DNA of 64,000 nucleotides from Siphonodentalium dalli (GCA_032622095.1 CP136061.1:25796991-25860990); one strand, 5' to 3'; counted from the first letter of the stretch, positions 44,231 to 55,732 are shown. Translations and numbers: made by a program. Notes: generated from the sequence alone by a model not told the origin.

Positions 44231-45804
44231 CCCTGCTGGACAAAACAAGTGTCCACTTAACCGTGGTGCGGTTAGTATTTTCACCGTGACCGAAATGCAA
44301 CTACACCGCGGCTCCACCGGCTAATTACAGTTGTACTTGCCGTTCGGCCATGGTGTAGTTGCCGCCGTGTATGTTCATTAAACTGAAAAAAGATGATACA
44401 AACCAGAAATCTAACCACGCGGTACATGCCGTTCGGCCCACGGTGTAGTTGCCGTTCAGCCGTGGTGTACCTCAGGCCTCAGCCTAGGGGTCCAGAACAG
44501 GGAGACTTGAAGTCTCCCTCCAGGAAATTTAGGGAGACTTCAGGAAATTTAGGGAGACTTCAGGGTGGGGAAACCACCAAAAATTGACAATTTTCAAATA
44601 TCGCTTTATTTTATAACATCTGACAATAAAAAATTAAAAAAGATAAAATAACAAATAAAACTAAAAAAAATTGACTTTATCTGAAATTAGCTTAATTAAT
44701 TGTTATTATACATTTAAAATTTTTGGAAATGTTTTGTGTAGCTATCATTTAAGCAAGACAATTATCAAGTTACAGTAATAGTTTCTTTTTTAACTAAATG
44801 AAAGTAGTATTATTTCCTAGACTGCAGCTTGGAAGATACGTTTGTACAGTCTGAAATGACTGAATCATGAACGATGATGATGTAACTTTTTAAGTTTAAT
44901 TTGGTCACGGCTGTAATGTGGGTGTCCGCTAAAATAAACAATAAGGACTAACTAACAAAGGAGTTGCAAAAGCTTTTATTAATTAATGGCCTCCCTTAAT
45001 TAATGCCAACATCACTGGTATAATCCGATTAAAGCAATAAACTTGACATTATGTTATTTACGGAAGTCGGTCTCTTCAAAAAGTCCGACGCGGTCTCTTC
45101 AAAAAGTCCGACGCGTTACCGAAACGAACTTCCGAAGCGCCTGGTACATACTCTGATAATGTCGTAATTGTTTTATATCTGAAAAGCGGGACGGCGGTCT
45201 TTTAAGTTAATTTAAACATTTATTTGTGACACTCACGATGGTCGGTAACAACACAGATGCGAACATCTCATCGTGTTTTCAGCGTGTCAAAACATTCGTG
45301 ATTAACATTCATTACCGCAAAGGGAACAAAGGCGACGGAATAACAACACAAAACAATAGGTCATATTTTATTTTTTTATTTTAAACACTTGGGTCTTTGG
45401 CTCTGCATCGTCTGTTTCTTTTTGGGATGGCCGCCACAATTCATCTATATACGGACATGTCCAGACATGTCCGAAAAAAAAACTAGAAAAAAAATTAAGA
45501 AAAACAAAAAACAAAAATTCCCCCTAAAATTGAAGGCGACTTCGATTTCGCCTTAGAGCGACGATAGGGCGAAGTCAGCGACAGTAAGGCGACAATCTCA
45601 CCCAAGTCGCCTTGTGAGCTGAGGCCTGGTGTACCTGCCGTTTGGCCACAGTGTACTTGCCGTTCGGCCACAGTGTACTTGCCATTCGGTCGCGGTTTAC
45701 TTGCTGTTTGGCCATGGTACTCAAATGCAGTTACAAACTCTGACAACACAGCCGAACGGCAAATACACCGCGGTGCCAATGGACACTTGTTTTGTCCAGC
45801 GGGG
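44231..45804. mobile_element. Foldback-like element with 'gccgttcggcca' termini, 1.57 kb
   Basis: The ends are CCCTGCTGGACAAAACAAGT and near-exact inverse (CCCCGCTGG...), flanked by TA. Subterminal units of 'gccgttcggccacggtgta' repeat three or four times on each side in inverted orientation. It is interrupted by the hAT-type element at 44473-45628. Confidence 0.85.
44473..45628. mobile_element. hAT-type non-autonomous element, 1.16 kb
   Basis: The ends are CAGGCCTCAG and CTGAGGCCTG, with an exact 8-bp duplication GTGTACCT at 44465-44472 and 45629-45636. CAG ends with an 8-bp duplication are the mark of hAT transposition. Subterminal repeats of 'gggagacttcaggaaattta' are on the left and 'gcgaagtc/aaggcgac' motifs on the right. 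I see no transposase. Confidence 0.88.
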
Positions 45805-46376
45805 TATAAGAAAATGCATTGACATAGGGTATTCACAAAATTTCAGGAAGCTCCAGTCATTTAAGGGTGAAAAGCCTAACATGTTTCAGGTGATCCAATA
45901 TAAATTAAATCCAAGCTAGAAATCAACAACATATATTTACATAGCCCATCTATGTTACACTAAATCCTGTTCGGTGATTGGTCAGCTGACAATTGGGTCA
46001 CCTGTTTTATACCCCAATAACACACAGACTGTAACACAAACACGACATCACAAATTATTGACCTAATCACTAACAGTTGTCTGCAGAATAATTGGGCGTG
46101 CTTTTCAAAGTTCAGCCAAATTGCATCTGATGCCAGTTATTCATATCGATCAGGTTATCATTGCTAAGTGCTTGGAAATCTTATATTGGGCTGACTTATT
46201 GTGATGCTTGGGCTAGTCTCAAATTCTGGGCAGATTTTATGAAAATAAATAATACACTCAGCTTTTTATGGGAATAAATCATCAAAAAGCTATATAAATA
46301 TAAGATATGAATGTATTGGGTGTGTGTGTGTTAATAGGAGATATGGCGCTGTGGTTGTTGGGGCACATTTAGTGAG

Positions 46377-46671
46377 GCTGAAGGGGTCACTCTCACCAAA
46401 CAATGTGCTGAAGGGTACACAGGATTTGAAAATGTGCTGAAGGGTACACAGGGTTTGAAATGTCGTTCTAAATGACGTTTAGTTTTCGTATCTGACATGA
46501 TTTCTGTTAGAGAATAATTTTTTTACATTCCAATAAACATTAAAATGAACTGAAAACAAACTGCTAATGGGCGCCAGACTTTCAGAAACACAATTTAAGT
46601 AACGGTGTTAGGGCCGGTTACAAACCATGTGTACCCTTCAGCACTTTTTTGGTGAGAGTGACCCCTTCAGC
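46377..46671. mobile_element. MITE with 9-bp target duplication (Mutator-like)
   Basis: The ends are GCTGAAGGGGTCACTCTCACC and inverse complement, with TTTAGTGAG directly repeated at 46368-46376 and 46672-46680. Nine-base duplications are typical of Mutator-like elements. The subterminal unit 'gtgctgaagggtacacagg' is present twice on the left and once, inverted, on the right. Confidence 0.85.
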
Positions 46672-46780
46672 TTTAGTGAGAACCACTTTGCAGTTCACAC
46701 AATGTACTCCAAGGACCATAATGCCGTATCCCACAATTTTGTTTAATAAATGTTGAGGTACTGTTTAACTTTTATTCCAG

Positions 46781-46837
46781 AAATATGAAGACATTGTGAT
46801 ACTTGGGCTGTCTCTTTTTGGAGATGGAGTTGTTACT
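46781..46837 (+). CDS. Mitochondrial-clan P450, exon 6 (helix I)
   Basis: This 57-bp exon follows TTTATTCCAG and ends TTACT|GTGAGT, phase 0 at both ends. It encodes KYEDIVILGLSLFGDGVVT, joining to exon 7 as GDGVVTTSP. This aligns with the helix I oxygen-activation motif, usually AGVDTT in the mitochondrial clan. Here the acidic residue just before the Thr pair is Val, and an Asp sits three residues earlier. Three further copies of the donor edge follow. Confidence 0.88.
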
Positions 46838-46972
46838 GTGAGTATTATACCCCCGCAACCCTCTGTGAGCCTCATTACTGTGAATATTATGCAACCCTCT
46901 GTGAGCCTCATTACTGTGAGTATTTACCCTCCCCCCTGCAACCCTATGTGAACCTCATTACTCTGAGTATCA
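46832..46972 (+). repeat. Tandem copies of the P450 exon-6 splice donor
   Basis: TTACT followed by GTGAGTATTAT at the exon 6 end recurs at 46873, 46910 and 46958 in units of about 40 bp that include 'gcaaccctctgtgagcctca'. Two copies keep a usable GTGA(A/G)T; the last reads CTGAGT. Confidence 0.85.
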
Positions 46973-46974
46973 AT

Positions 46975-47135
46975 ATCATTATGCATATATAAGAGAAGGC
47001 ATTGGCCTAACAATATTTACCTTGACCTTGTAAGCCAGTGCATCCTATATATGGGAGCCTTGCATATATAAGAGAATGCACTGGCACAGGATCTGTAATG
47101 CTGCACCAGCGCATCTTCTGACATGGAAGGGTTAA
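46975..47135. mobile_element. Hairpin MITE copy ('gccagtgcattctctt' family)
   Basis: It starts in 'tatgcatatataagagaagg' and ends 'catggaagggttaa'. The left part is missing. Confidence 0.7.
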
Positions 47136-47267
47136 TAACTACTGCCTGATACCTTCATTGTATCCTTATGGCAATTACTCTCAGGCAATACTCGAAAAAA
47201 AAATTGATTTTAAAAATGAATATAATTAGGTGAAAAAAAAATATTTGAGTATCAGACAACTTTCTTT

Positions 47268-48060
47268 GTGAATCAATGAGGGAGGGAGGACTTTAATTTT
47301 ATATTATATTTTGTTGTGCACATCATGATAGCTTCCCTTGTGTAGCAATATGTGACCCGCCATATCAAATCCAGTCGTAAGTCGGGATTTTTTTACCCTG
47401 TGCCAATGCATTCTCTTATATATGCGAGTCGACCATAGGTCGCCTCGCATATATAAGAGAATGCATTGGCCTAACAATTTTTTACAATTTTAATAATTTT
47501 TTCTTGTATTCTTTAACAATTTTTTAATTTCACCCATACAGAGCCCCAGACAAACATGAGCAGACGACACTCTTCTATATGCTTCTATATATGTGTGGGG
47601 CTCCCTGCAGGGTAATGGATGTTTTTTATTTTATGTCCTAAAAATTGTAAGAAACATTTATTTTTAAAAAATGATAAAAAATTGTTAGGCCAATGCATTC
47701 TCTTATATATGCGAGGCGACCTATGGTCGACTCGCATATATAAGAGAATGCATTGGCACAGGGTAAAAAAAATCCCGACTTACGACTGGATTTGATATGG
47801 CGGGTCACATATTCAGAAAATGTAGAGGGAACTTTGTTTTGCATGTACGCTCATTTCATCTGATATAAAAATTACATTGATTAAATTATACCTGTATGGC
47901 ATAGGGCTTAATGTTCCAATTACCCCTGACTATTCACAAGTGTTATTGTTGTCTAAAAATTCACACCTCTAAATTATAAAATGTGATCCTAAATTTCGTA
48001 CAGCGCCTTTCAATTGTTCTAGAGTTACAATTAGTACACCAGACTGTGATGACCAGCTAA
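47268..48060. repeat. Dispersed repeat, copy 2, with nested MITE
   Basis: This is related to 4940-5530. It is interrupted at 47352-47808 by a TIR element. Confidence 0.7.
47352..47808. mobile_element. TIR element with ends 'tgtgacccgccatatcaaat'
   Basis: About 47 bp at each end are inverted copies (TGTGACCCGCCATATCAAAT, then ccagtcgtaagtcggga). The interior carries two hairpins of the common MITE family. It inserted in the dispersed repeat. Confidence 0.85.
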
Positions 48061-48190
48061 TCATTTTCTTCAATGTAGTCATCTATTTAATGTTCTATAT
48101 GTCACTATGTCAATCTATCAATCACAGAGATATGTTAAGAGTTCATGTATGTTTCAATTAATGTTATAATCATTTAAATGTTTATTTCAG

Positions 48191-51100
48191 ACTTCTCCTA
48201 TGGCACGTGGCTTGTTGTATTATATAAGCTCTTCCATGGTTATTTCAGACATCTCCTATGGCATGTGGCTTGTTGTATTATATAATCGTTTAAATGTTTA
48301 TTTCAGACATCTCCTATGGCATGTGGCTTGTTGTATTATATAATCATTTAAATGTTTATTTCAGACATCTCCTATGGCACGTGGCTTGTTGTATTATATA
48401 ATCATTTAAATGTTTATTTCAGACATCTCCTATGGCATGCGGCTTGTTGTATTATATAATCATTTAAATGTTTATTTCAGACATCTCCTATGGCATGTGG
48501 CTTGTTGTATTATATAATCGTTTAAATGTTTATTTCAGACATCTCCTATGACGTGTGGCTTGTTGTATTATATAATCATTTAAATGTTTATTTCAGACAT
48601 CTCCTATGGCATGTGGCTTGTTGTATTATATAATCATTTAAATGTTTATTGCAGACATCTCCTATGGCATGTGGCTTGTTGTATTATATTATCATTTAAA
48701 TGTTTATTTCAGACATCTCCTATGGCATGTGGCTTGTTGTATTATATAATCATTTAAATGTTTATTCCAGACATCTCCTATGGCATGTGGCTTGTTGTAT
48801 TATATAATCATTTAAATGTTTATTTCAGACATCTCCTATGGCATGTGGCTTGTTGTATTATATAATCATTTTAATGTTTATTTCAGACATCTCCTATGGC
48901 GTGTGGCTTGTTGTATTATATAATCATTTAAATGTTTATTTCAGACATCTCCTATGGCATGTGGCTTGTTGTATTATATAATCATATAAATGTTGATTTC
49001 AGACATCTCCTATGGCTTGTGGCTTGTTGTATTATATAATCATTTAAATGTTTATTTCAGACATCTCCTATGGCATGTGGCTTGTTGTATTATATAATCA
49101 TTTAAATGTTTATTTCAGACATCTCCTATGGCATGTGGCTTGTTGTATTATATAATCGTTTAAATGTTTATTTCAGACATCTCATATGGCATGTGGCTTG
49201 TTGTATTATATAATCATTTAAATGTTTATTTCAGACATCTCCTATGGCATGTGGCTTGTTGTATTATATAATCATTTAAATGTTTATTTCAGACATCTCC
49301 TATGGCATGTGGCTTGTTGTATTATATAATCATTTAAATGTTTATTTCAGACATCTCCTATGGCAAGTGGCTTGTTGTATCATATAATCATTTAAATGTT
49401 TATTTCAGACATCTCCTATGGCGTGTGGCTTGTTGTATTATATAATCATTTAAATGTTTATTTCAGACATCTCCTATGGCATGTGGCTTGTTGTATTATA
49501 TAATCATTTAAATGTTTATTTCAGACATCTCCTATGGCATGTGGCTTGTTGTATTATATAATCATTTAAATGTTTATTTCAGATATCTCCTATCGCATGT
49601 GGCTTGTTGTATTATATAATCATTTAAATGTTTATTTCAGACATCTCCTATGGCGTGTGGCTAGTTGTATTATGTAATCATTTAAATGTTTATTTCAGAC
49701 ATATCCTATGGCATGTGGCTTGTTGTATTATATAATCATTTAAATGTTTATTTCAGACATCTCCTATGGCGTGTGGCTAGTTGTATTATGTAATCATTTA
49801 AATGTTTATTTCAGACATCTCCTATGGCATGTGGCTTGTTGTATTATATAATCATTTAATGTTTATTTCAGACATCTCCTATGGCATGTGGCTTGTTGTA
49901 TTATATAATCATTTAAATGTTTATTTCAGACATCTCCTATGGCATGTGGCTTGTTGTATTATATAATCATTTAAATGTTTATTTCAGACATCTCCTATGG
50001 CTTGTGGCTTGTTGTATTATATAATAATTTAAATGTTTATTTCAGACATCTCCTATTGCATGTGGCTTGTTGTATTATATAATCATTTAAATGTTTATGT
50101 CAGACATCTCCTATGGCATGTGGCTTGTTGTATTATATAATAATTTAAATGTTTATATCAGACATCTCCTATGGCTTGTGACTTGTTGTATTATATAATC
50201 ATTTAAATGTTTATTTCAGACATCTCCTATGGCATGTGGCTTGTTGTATTATATAATCGTTTAAATGTTTATTTCAGACATCTCCTATGGCATGTGGCTT
50301 GTATTATATAATCATTTAAATGTTTATTTCAGACATCTCCTATGGCATGTGGCTTGTTGTATTATATAATCATATAAATGTTGATTTCAGACATCTCCTA
50401 TGGCTTGTGGCTTGTTGTATTATATAATCATTTAAATGTTTATTTCAGACATCTCCTATGGCATGTGGCTTGTTGTATTATATAATCATTTAAATGTTTA
50501 TTTCAGACATCTCCTATGGCATGTGGCTTGTTGTATTATATAATCATTTAAATGTTTATTTCAGACATCTCCTATGGCATGTGGCCTGTTGTATTATATA
50601 ATCATTTAAATGTTTATATCAGACATCTCCTATGGCGTGTGGCTTGTTGTATTATATAATCGTTTAAATGTTTATTTCAGACATCTCCTATGGCATGTGG
50701 CTTGTTGTATTATATAATCATTTAAATGTTTATTTCAGACATCTCCTATGGCATGTGGCTTGTTGTATTATATAATCATTTAAATGTTTATTTCAGACAT
50801 ATCCTATGGCATGTGGCTTGTTGTATTATATAATCATTTAAATGTTTATATCAGACATCTCCTATGGCGTGTGGCTTGTTGTATTATATAATCATTTAAA
50901 TGTTTATTTCAGACATCTCCTATGACGTGTGGCTTGTTGTATTATATAATCATTTAAATGTTTATTTCAGACATCTCCTATGGCATGTGGCTTGTTGTAT
51001 TATATAATCATTTAAATGTTTATTTCAGACATCTCCTATGGCATGTGGCTTGTTGTATTATATTATCATTTAAATGTTTATTTCAGACATCTCCTATGGC

Positions 51101-52765
51101 ATGTGGCTTGTTGTATTATATAATCATTTAAATGTTTATTCCAGACATCTCCTATGGCATGTGGCTTGTTGTATTATATAATCATTTAAATGTTTATTTC
51201 AGACATCTCCTATGGCATGTGGCTTGTTGTATTATATAATCATTTTAATGTTTATTTCAGACATCTCCTATGGCGTGTGGCTTGTTGTATTATATAATCA
51301 TTTAAATGTTTATTTCAGACATCTCCTATGGCATGTGGCTTGTTGTATTATATAATCATATAAATGTTGATTTCAGACATCTCCTATGGCTTGTGGCTTG
51401 TTGTATTATATAATCATTTAAATGTTTATTTCAGACATCTCCTATGGCATGTGGCTTGTTGTATTATATAATCATTTAAATGTTTATTTCAGACATCTCC
51501 TATGGCATGTGGCTTGTTGTATTATATAATCATTTTAATGTTTATTTCAGACATCTCCTATGGCGTGTGGCTTGTTGTATTATATAATCATTTAAATGTT
51601 TATTTCAGACATCTCCTATGGCATGTGGCTTGTTGTATTATATTATCATTTAAATGTTTATTTCAGACTTCTCCTATGGCATGTGGCTTGTTGTATTATA
51701 TAATCATTTAAATGTTTATTCCAGACATCTCCTATGGCATGTGGCTTGTTGTATTATATAATCATTTAAATGTTTATTTCAGACATCTCCTATGGCATGT
51801 GGCTTGTTGTATTATATAATCATTTTAATGTTTATTTCAGACATCTCCTATGGCGTGTGGCTTGTTGTATTATATAAGCTCTTCCATGTTTATTTCAGAC
51901 ATCTCCTATGGCATGTGGCTTGATGTATTATATAATCATTTAAATTTTTATTTCAGACATCTCCTATGGCATGTGGCTTGTTGTATTATATAAGCTCTTC
52001 CATGTTTATTTCAGACATATCCTATGGCATGTGGCTTGTTGTATTATATAATCATTTAAATGTTTATTTCAGACATCTCCTATGGCATGTGGCTTGTTGT
52101 ATTATATAATCATTTAAATGTTTATTTCAGACATCTCCTATGGCACGTGGCTTGTTGTATTATATAATCATTTAAATGTTTATTTCAGACATCTCCTATG
52201 GCATGTGGCTTGTTGTATTATATAATCATTTAAATGTTTATTCCAGACATCTCCTATGGCATGTGGCTTGTTGTATTATATAAGCTCTTCCATGTTTATT
52301 TCAGACATCTCCTATGGCATGTGGCTTGTTGTATTCTATAAACTCTTCCATGTTTATTTAAGACATCTCCTATGGCATGTGGCTTGTTGTATTCTATAAG
52401 CTCTTCCATGTTATTTCAGACATCTCCTATGGCATGTGGCTTGTTGTATTCTATAAGCTCTTCCATGTTTATTTCAGACATCTCCTATGGCATGTGGCTT
52501 GTTGTATTCTATAAGCTCTTCCATGTTTATTTCAGACATCTCCTATGGCATATGGCTTGTTGTATTATATAAGCTCTTCCATGTTATTTCAGACATCTCC
52601 TATGGCATGTGGCTTGTTGTATTCTATAAGCTCTTCCATGTTATTTCAGACATCTCCTATGGCATGTGGCTTGTTGTATTCTATAAGCTCTTCCATTTTT
52701 ATTTCAGACATCTCCTATGGCATGTGGCTTGTTGTATTCTATAAGCTCTTCCATGTTTATTTCAG
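48191..52765 (+). repeat. 58-bp minisatellite of a P450 3' splice site, about 79 copies
   Basis: Each unit is (tt)tatttcag followed by acatctcctatggcatgtgg-cttgttgtattatata, then 'atcatttaaatg' or 'agctcttccatg'. The part after the AG matches the first 30 or more bases of P450 exon 7 (52766-52932), and the part before it is that exon's acceptor. The array is therefore dozens of copies of an acceptor plus exon start. The 'agctcttcc' subtype, at the two ends, is closest to the true exon. Variant order at 48540-49010 recurs at 50920-51400, showing internal block duplication about 2.38 kb apart. Only a few units have lost the AG. Confidence 0.96.
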
Positions 52766-52932
52766 ACATCTCCTATGGCATGTGGCTTGCTGTAGTATAT
52801 AAGCACTTACCCAGAGATTCAGGAAAAGTGCTTCCAGGAAATAATGAGTAAAATCGGCACAGAGCCGTGTGTGAAGCCCGGCATGCTGGGAAAGCTATCG
52901 TATGTTAAAGCGTGTGTTAATGAGTCTTTAAG
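52766..52932 (+). CDS. Mitochondrial-clan P450, exon 7 (helices I to K), with an in-frame stop
   Basis: The last unit of the array supplies the acceptor (TTTATTTCAG). Phase 0 from exon 6 reads TSPMACGLL, then TAG, then YISTYPEIQEKCFQEIMSKI and on to KLSYVKACVNESLR. ESLR is the ExxR motif of helix K. The TAG replaces TAT (Tyr), which the array units carry at this position. The TAG also creates a possible new acceptor (GCTGTAG) in the same phase; using it would drop ten residues of helix I. So this is a pseudogene allele, a sequence error or a splicing-rescued copy. It ends TTTAAG|GTTAGT with two bases carried. Confidence 0.88.
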
Positions 52933-52964
52933 GTTAGTAGTATGGCATAACTTGAGCTTCATGA

Positions 52965-53170
52965 AATTTTGCGAAACCCTGTGCCAATGCATTATCTTAT
53001 ATATGTGAGTCTCCCACGGAGAATACATTGACCTAGCACTATTACCTTGACATTGTAAGCCAGTGTATTGTCTTATATATGCTAGGCTCCTTATGGGAGA
53101 CTCGCATATATAACAGAGTGCACTGTTACAGGATCCTTAATGCTGCACCAGCGCAGCTCCCATCATGAAA
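52965..53170. mobile_element. Hairpin MITE copy
   Basis: This is a 'gccaatgcattatctt' family copy ending 'cccatcatgaaaaggc'. It lies between exon 7's donor and a duplicate of that donor. Confidence 0.7.
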
Positions 53171-53172
53171 AG

Positions 53173-53210
53173 GCTAAAGTATGTGTTAAGGAGCCTTTAA
53201 GGTTAGTAGT
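53173..53210 (+). repeat. Duplicate of the P450 exon-7 3' edge with donor
   Basis: 'taaagtatgtgttaaggagc' followed by 'ctttaaggttagtagt' repeats 52903-52940 with a few substitutions and keeps AAG|GTTAGT. Confidence 0.85.
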
Positions 53211-53389
53211 GTGTGAACCCGAATGGAGACTTGTACATGGCTTATTACATCAATCAATTGCGAAGTTTGGATTCATAAACTCTATCCATCAAGCACTCAC
53301 AGACACTATATATAAGAAATGCCTATGTCCAAACACTCTTTAATTCAGCAAGACAATACAGTGACTTACGCTAAAATTTCAAGCCTTAT

Positions 53390-54300
53390 TATACCCCCCG
53401 CAACGAAGTTGTTGGGGGGTATACTGGAATCAGCTTGTCCATCCATCCGTCCATCCGTGCTTATATCTGACGTTTATGTGGCCAATTTTAAGAAAAATGG
53501 ATAGTTGGGTTGCTGATTTCCGTTACGTGGCTAGCCACATAACAGCGTTGAGATCAACCCTCTAAAATGATCTATTTGGCCTTATCAGCATATTTAATTT
53601 TTTGGTCATTTAATAGTTGGAAACAAAAAATCCATAGATTTAGACATCCATGATCTGTCATTAGGAGGTGTTCGAACAGTTATGTGGCTAGCCACCCAAT
53701 CACGGACCTGTCAGTTTCTCCTATTCAACTGTCCTAGTTGCTGTTTACAAGTTTTTGGGTTTCAATCAGCTACTTCTGCTATAATTTCTACATGTTCTGA
53801 ATTCCGCAATCATAATTTGTATCACTTTTAACTACTTGATAGCCACATAAAAGTTTTTCCACTACTTGATTGCTACATAAATTTTGTAGCCACATATATA
53901 TTTTAGCCACATAACTGAATAGCCACATATATCCCGTCCGTCCATGGACACAAATTTGTCCGGCGTTTTTCTCAGTCGTTTTTTTTATCAATTTCTGTGA
54001 AACTTGGCACAGACATCAACCACCATGGGAACCTGTGCACATGCGATTATGACGCATGTGCTCATTTTTATTGCTCATTTGCTCATTTTCTTGCTCATTT
54101 GCTCATTTTCTTGCTCATTTGCTCATTTTTTTGCTCATTTGCTCATTTTTATTGCTCATTTGCTCATTTTCTTGCTCATTTGCTCATTTTCTTGCTCATA
54201 TGCTCATTTTCTTGCTCATTTGCTCATTTTTTTACTCATTTGCTCATTTTTTTGCTCATTTGCTCATTGATTGGTGCGTACTCAAGAGTCATAGACCTAA
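53390..54300. repeat. Dispersed repeat of 'ggggggtatactgg' type with a nested simple array
   Basis: It starts 'ataccccccgcaacgaag' with a self-complementary loop and carries repeated phrases on 'tagccacata'. At 54060-54270 there is a 20-bp tandem repeat (ttgctcatttgctcattttc, about 10 copies), which yields Leu/Phe/His-rich spurious frames. Confidence 0.75.
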
Positions 54301-54890
54301 CATCCAATGTACGTTAATGGTGTCATAGCGTGGGTACATAGAAGACTGTATAACACTATGCCTATGTCCGTATCTGTTGTCACACCGTGAGTGGATTGTC
54401 CGCCTTTAATGATGTCATAGCGTGTGTACATGCAAGACAGTATAATACTATGATTATGTCTGTAGCTGTTGTTGGTAGGATGTGAAATATAAATTTCAAG
54501 GTTCAATTCATTCGTGTAGTAATTTCGTATATGTTCAACGCTCTTCATTCGTGCGCTTCTATTGTTAACATTCATTCATAATGAGTGTCCCTTTAGATCG
54601 ATAAATAAGTTAAAGGTCATTACATTCCACAGTCAAATCTATTGGTGATCGAATTTGATAACTATTTTATTGGAACAACTAAGAGTATTATTTACGTGAG
54701 ATCAATGAGTCCAATTATTATAAATAATACATTGCAGGCATCGGTGGATACCCGATTGCCACATTTAGTGATCACGTGATAAACTGATAAAATGTCCAAG
54801 TGACGTACTATATGTATGCATTCTGATCCGCTGTCGTTATTCATTCCATAACGTAATGCCTCAGGCCAGTCGAAAATTGGTTGCTCGTCA
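54301..54890. other. P450 intron 7, nothing recognised
   Basis: A roughly 100-bp unit with 'gtcatagcgtg(g/t)gtacat' and 'agact(g/c)tataac/tactatg' occurs twice (54320-54410 and 54412-54480). Otherwise there is no feature. Confidence 0.45.
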
Positions 54891-54894
54891 TCTT

Positions 54895-55130
54895 CATTAT
54901 ATTGAAATTTTGGAAATTTTGGAAGTTTTGGAAATTTTTGGAGTTTTTGAAATTTTGGAAATTTTGGAAATTTTGGAAGTTTTTGAAATTTTGGAAGTTT
55001 TTGAAATTTTGGAAGTTTTTGAAATTTTTGAAGTTTTTGAAGTTTTTGAAATTTTTGAAATATTTGAAAGTTTTTGAAATTTTGGAAGTTTTGGAAATTT
55101 TGGAAGCTTTGGGTTTTGAATTTTTTTTTT
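54895..55130. repeat. 'gaaattttggaagttttgga' simple repeat
   Basis: This degenerate 10-12-bp repeat is like the subterminal arrays of the palindromic element but richer in GG. It yields low-complexity frames only. Confidence 0.9.
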
Positions 55131-55204
55131 GGGAATATTTTAGTACAAACAATTTTACCCCCATAAAATCTATTTTTAGATGTGATTGTAACGAGCCCCC
55201 CATA

Positions 55205-55732
55205 CTACTCTTAGGTGATTAACCATTTAATAGTACTTAGGTGTTAATTAACCATTTAATAGTACTTAGGTGTTAATTAACCATTTAATAGTACTTAGGT
55301 GTTAATTAACCATTTAATAGTACTTAGGTAATTAACCATTTAATAGTACTTAGGTAATTAACCATTTAATAGTACTTAGGTGTTAATTAGCCATTTAATA
55401 GTACTTAGGTAATTAACCATTTAATAGTACTTAGGTGATTAACCATTTAATAGTACTTAGGTAATTAACCATTTAATAGTACTTAGGTGATTAACCATTT
55501 AATAGTACTTAGGTGTTAATTAACCATTTAATAGTACTTAGGTGTTAATTAACCATTTAATAGTACTTAGGTGTTAATTAACCATTTAATAGTACTTAGG
55601 TAATTAACCATTTAATAGTACTTAGATAATTAACCATTTAATAGTACTTAGGTAATTAACCATTTAATAGTACTTAGGTAATTAACCATTTAATAGTACT
55701 TAGGTAATTAACCATTTAATAGTACTTAGGTA
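55205..55732. repeat. 26/29-bp minisatellite, about 19 copies
   Basis: The unit is ttaaccatttaatagtactt-aggt followed by either 'aa' or 'gttaa', giving two unit lengths in mixed order. Confidence 0.95.

Larger units (their letters stand above)
44035..45870. mobile_element. Hairpin MITE split by a nested foldback element
   Basis: The 'gccagtgcattctctt' MITE starts at 44035 (taactctttcatgatgg) and resumes after 45806 (agaaaatgcattgacatagg). Everything between is the nested insertion at 44231-45804. Confidence 0.75.

Noticed and set aside
48191-52765. CRISPR array
   Set aside because: The spacers are as conserved as the repeats, the unit matches a neighbouring exon, and the genome is animal. 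It is a minisatellite.
53997-54328. Leu/Phe/His-rich membrane protein of about 90-106 residues
   Set aside because: It is the translation of a 20-bp simple repeat in three frames.
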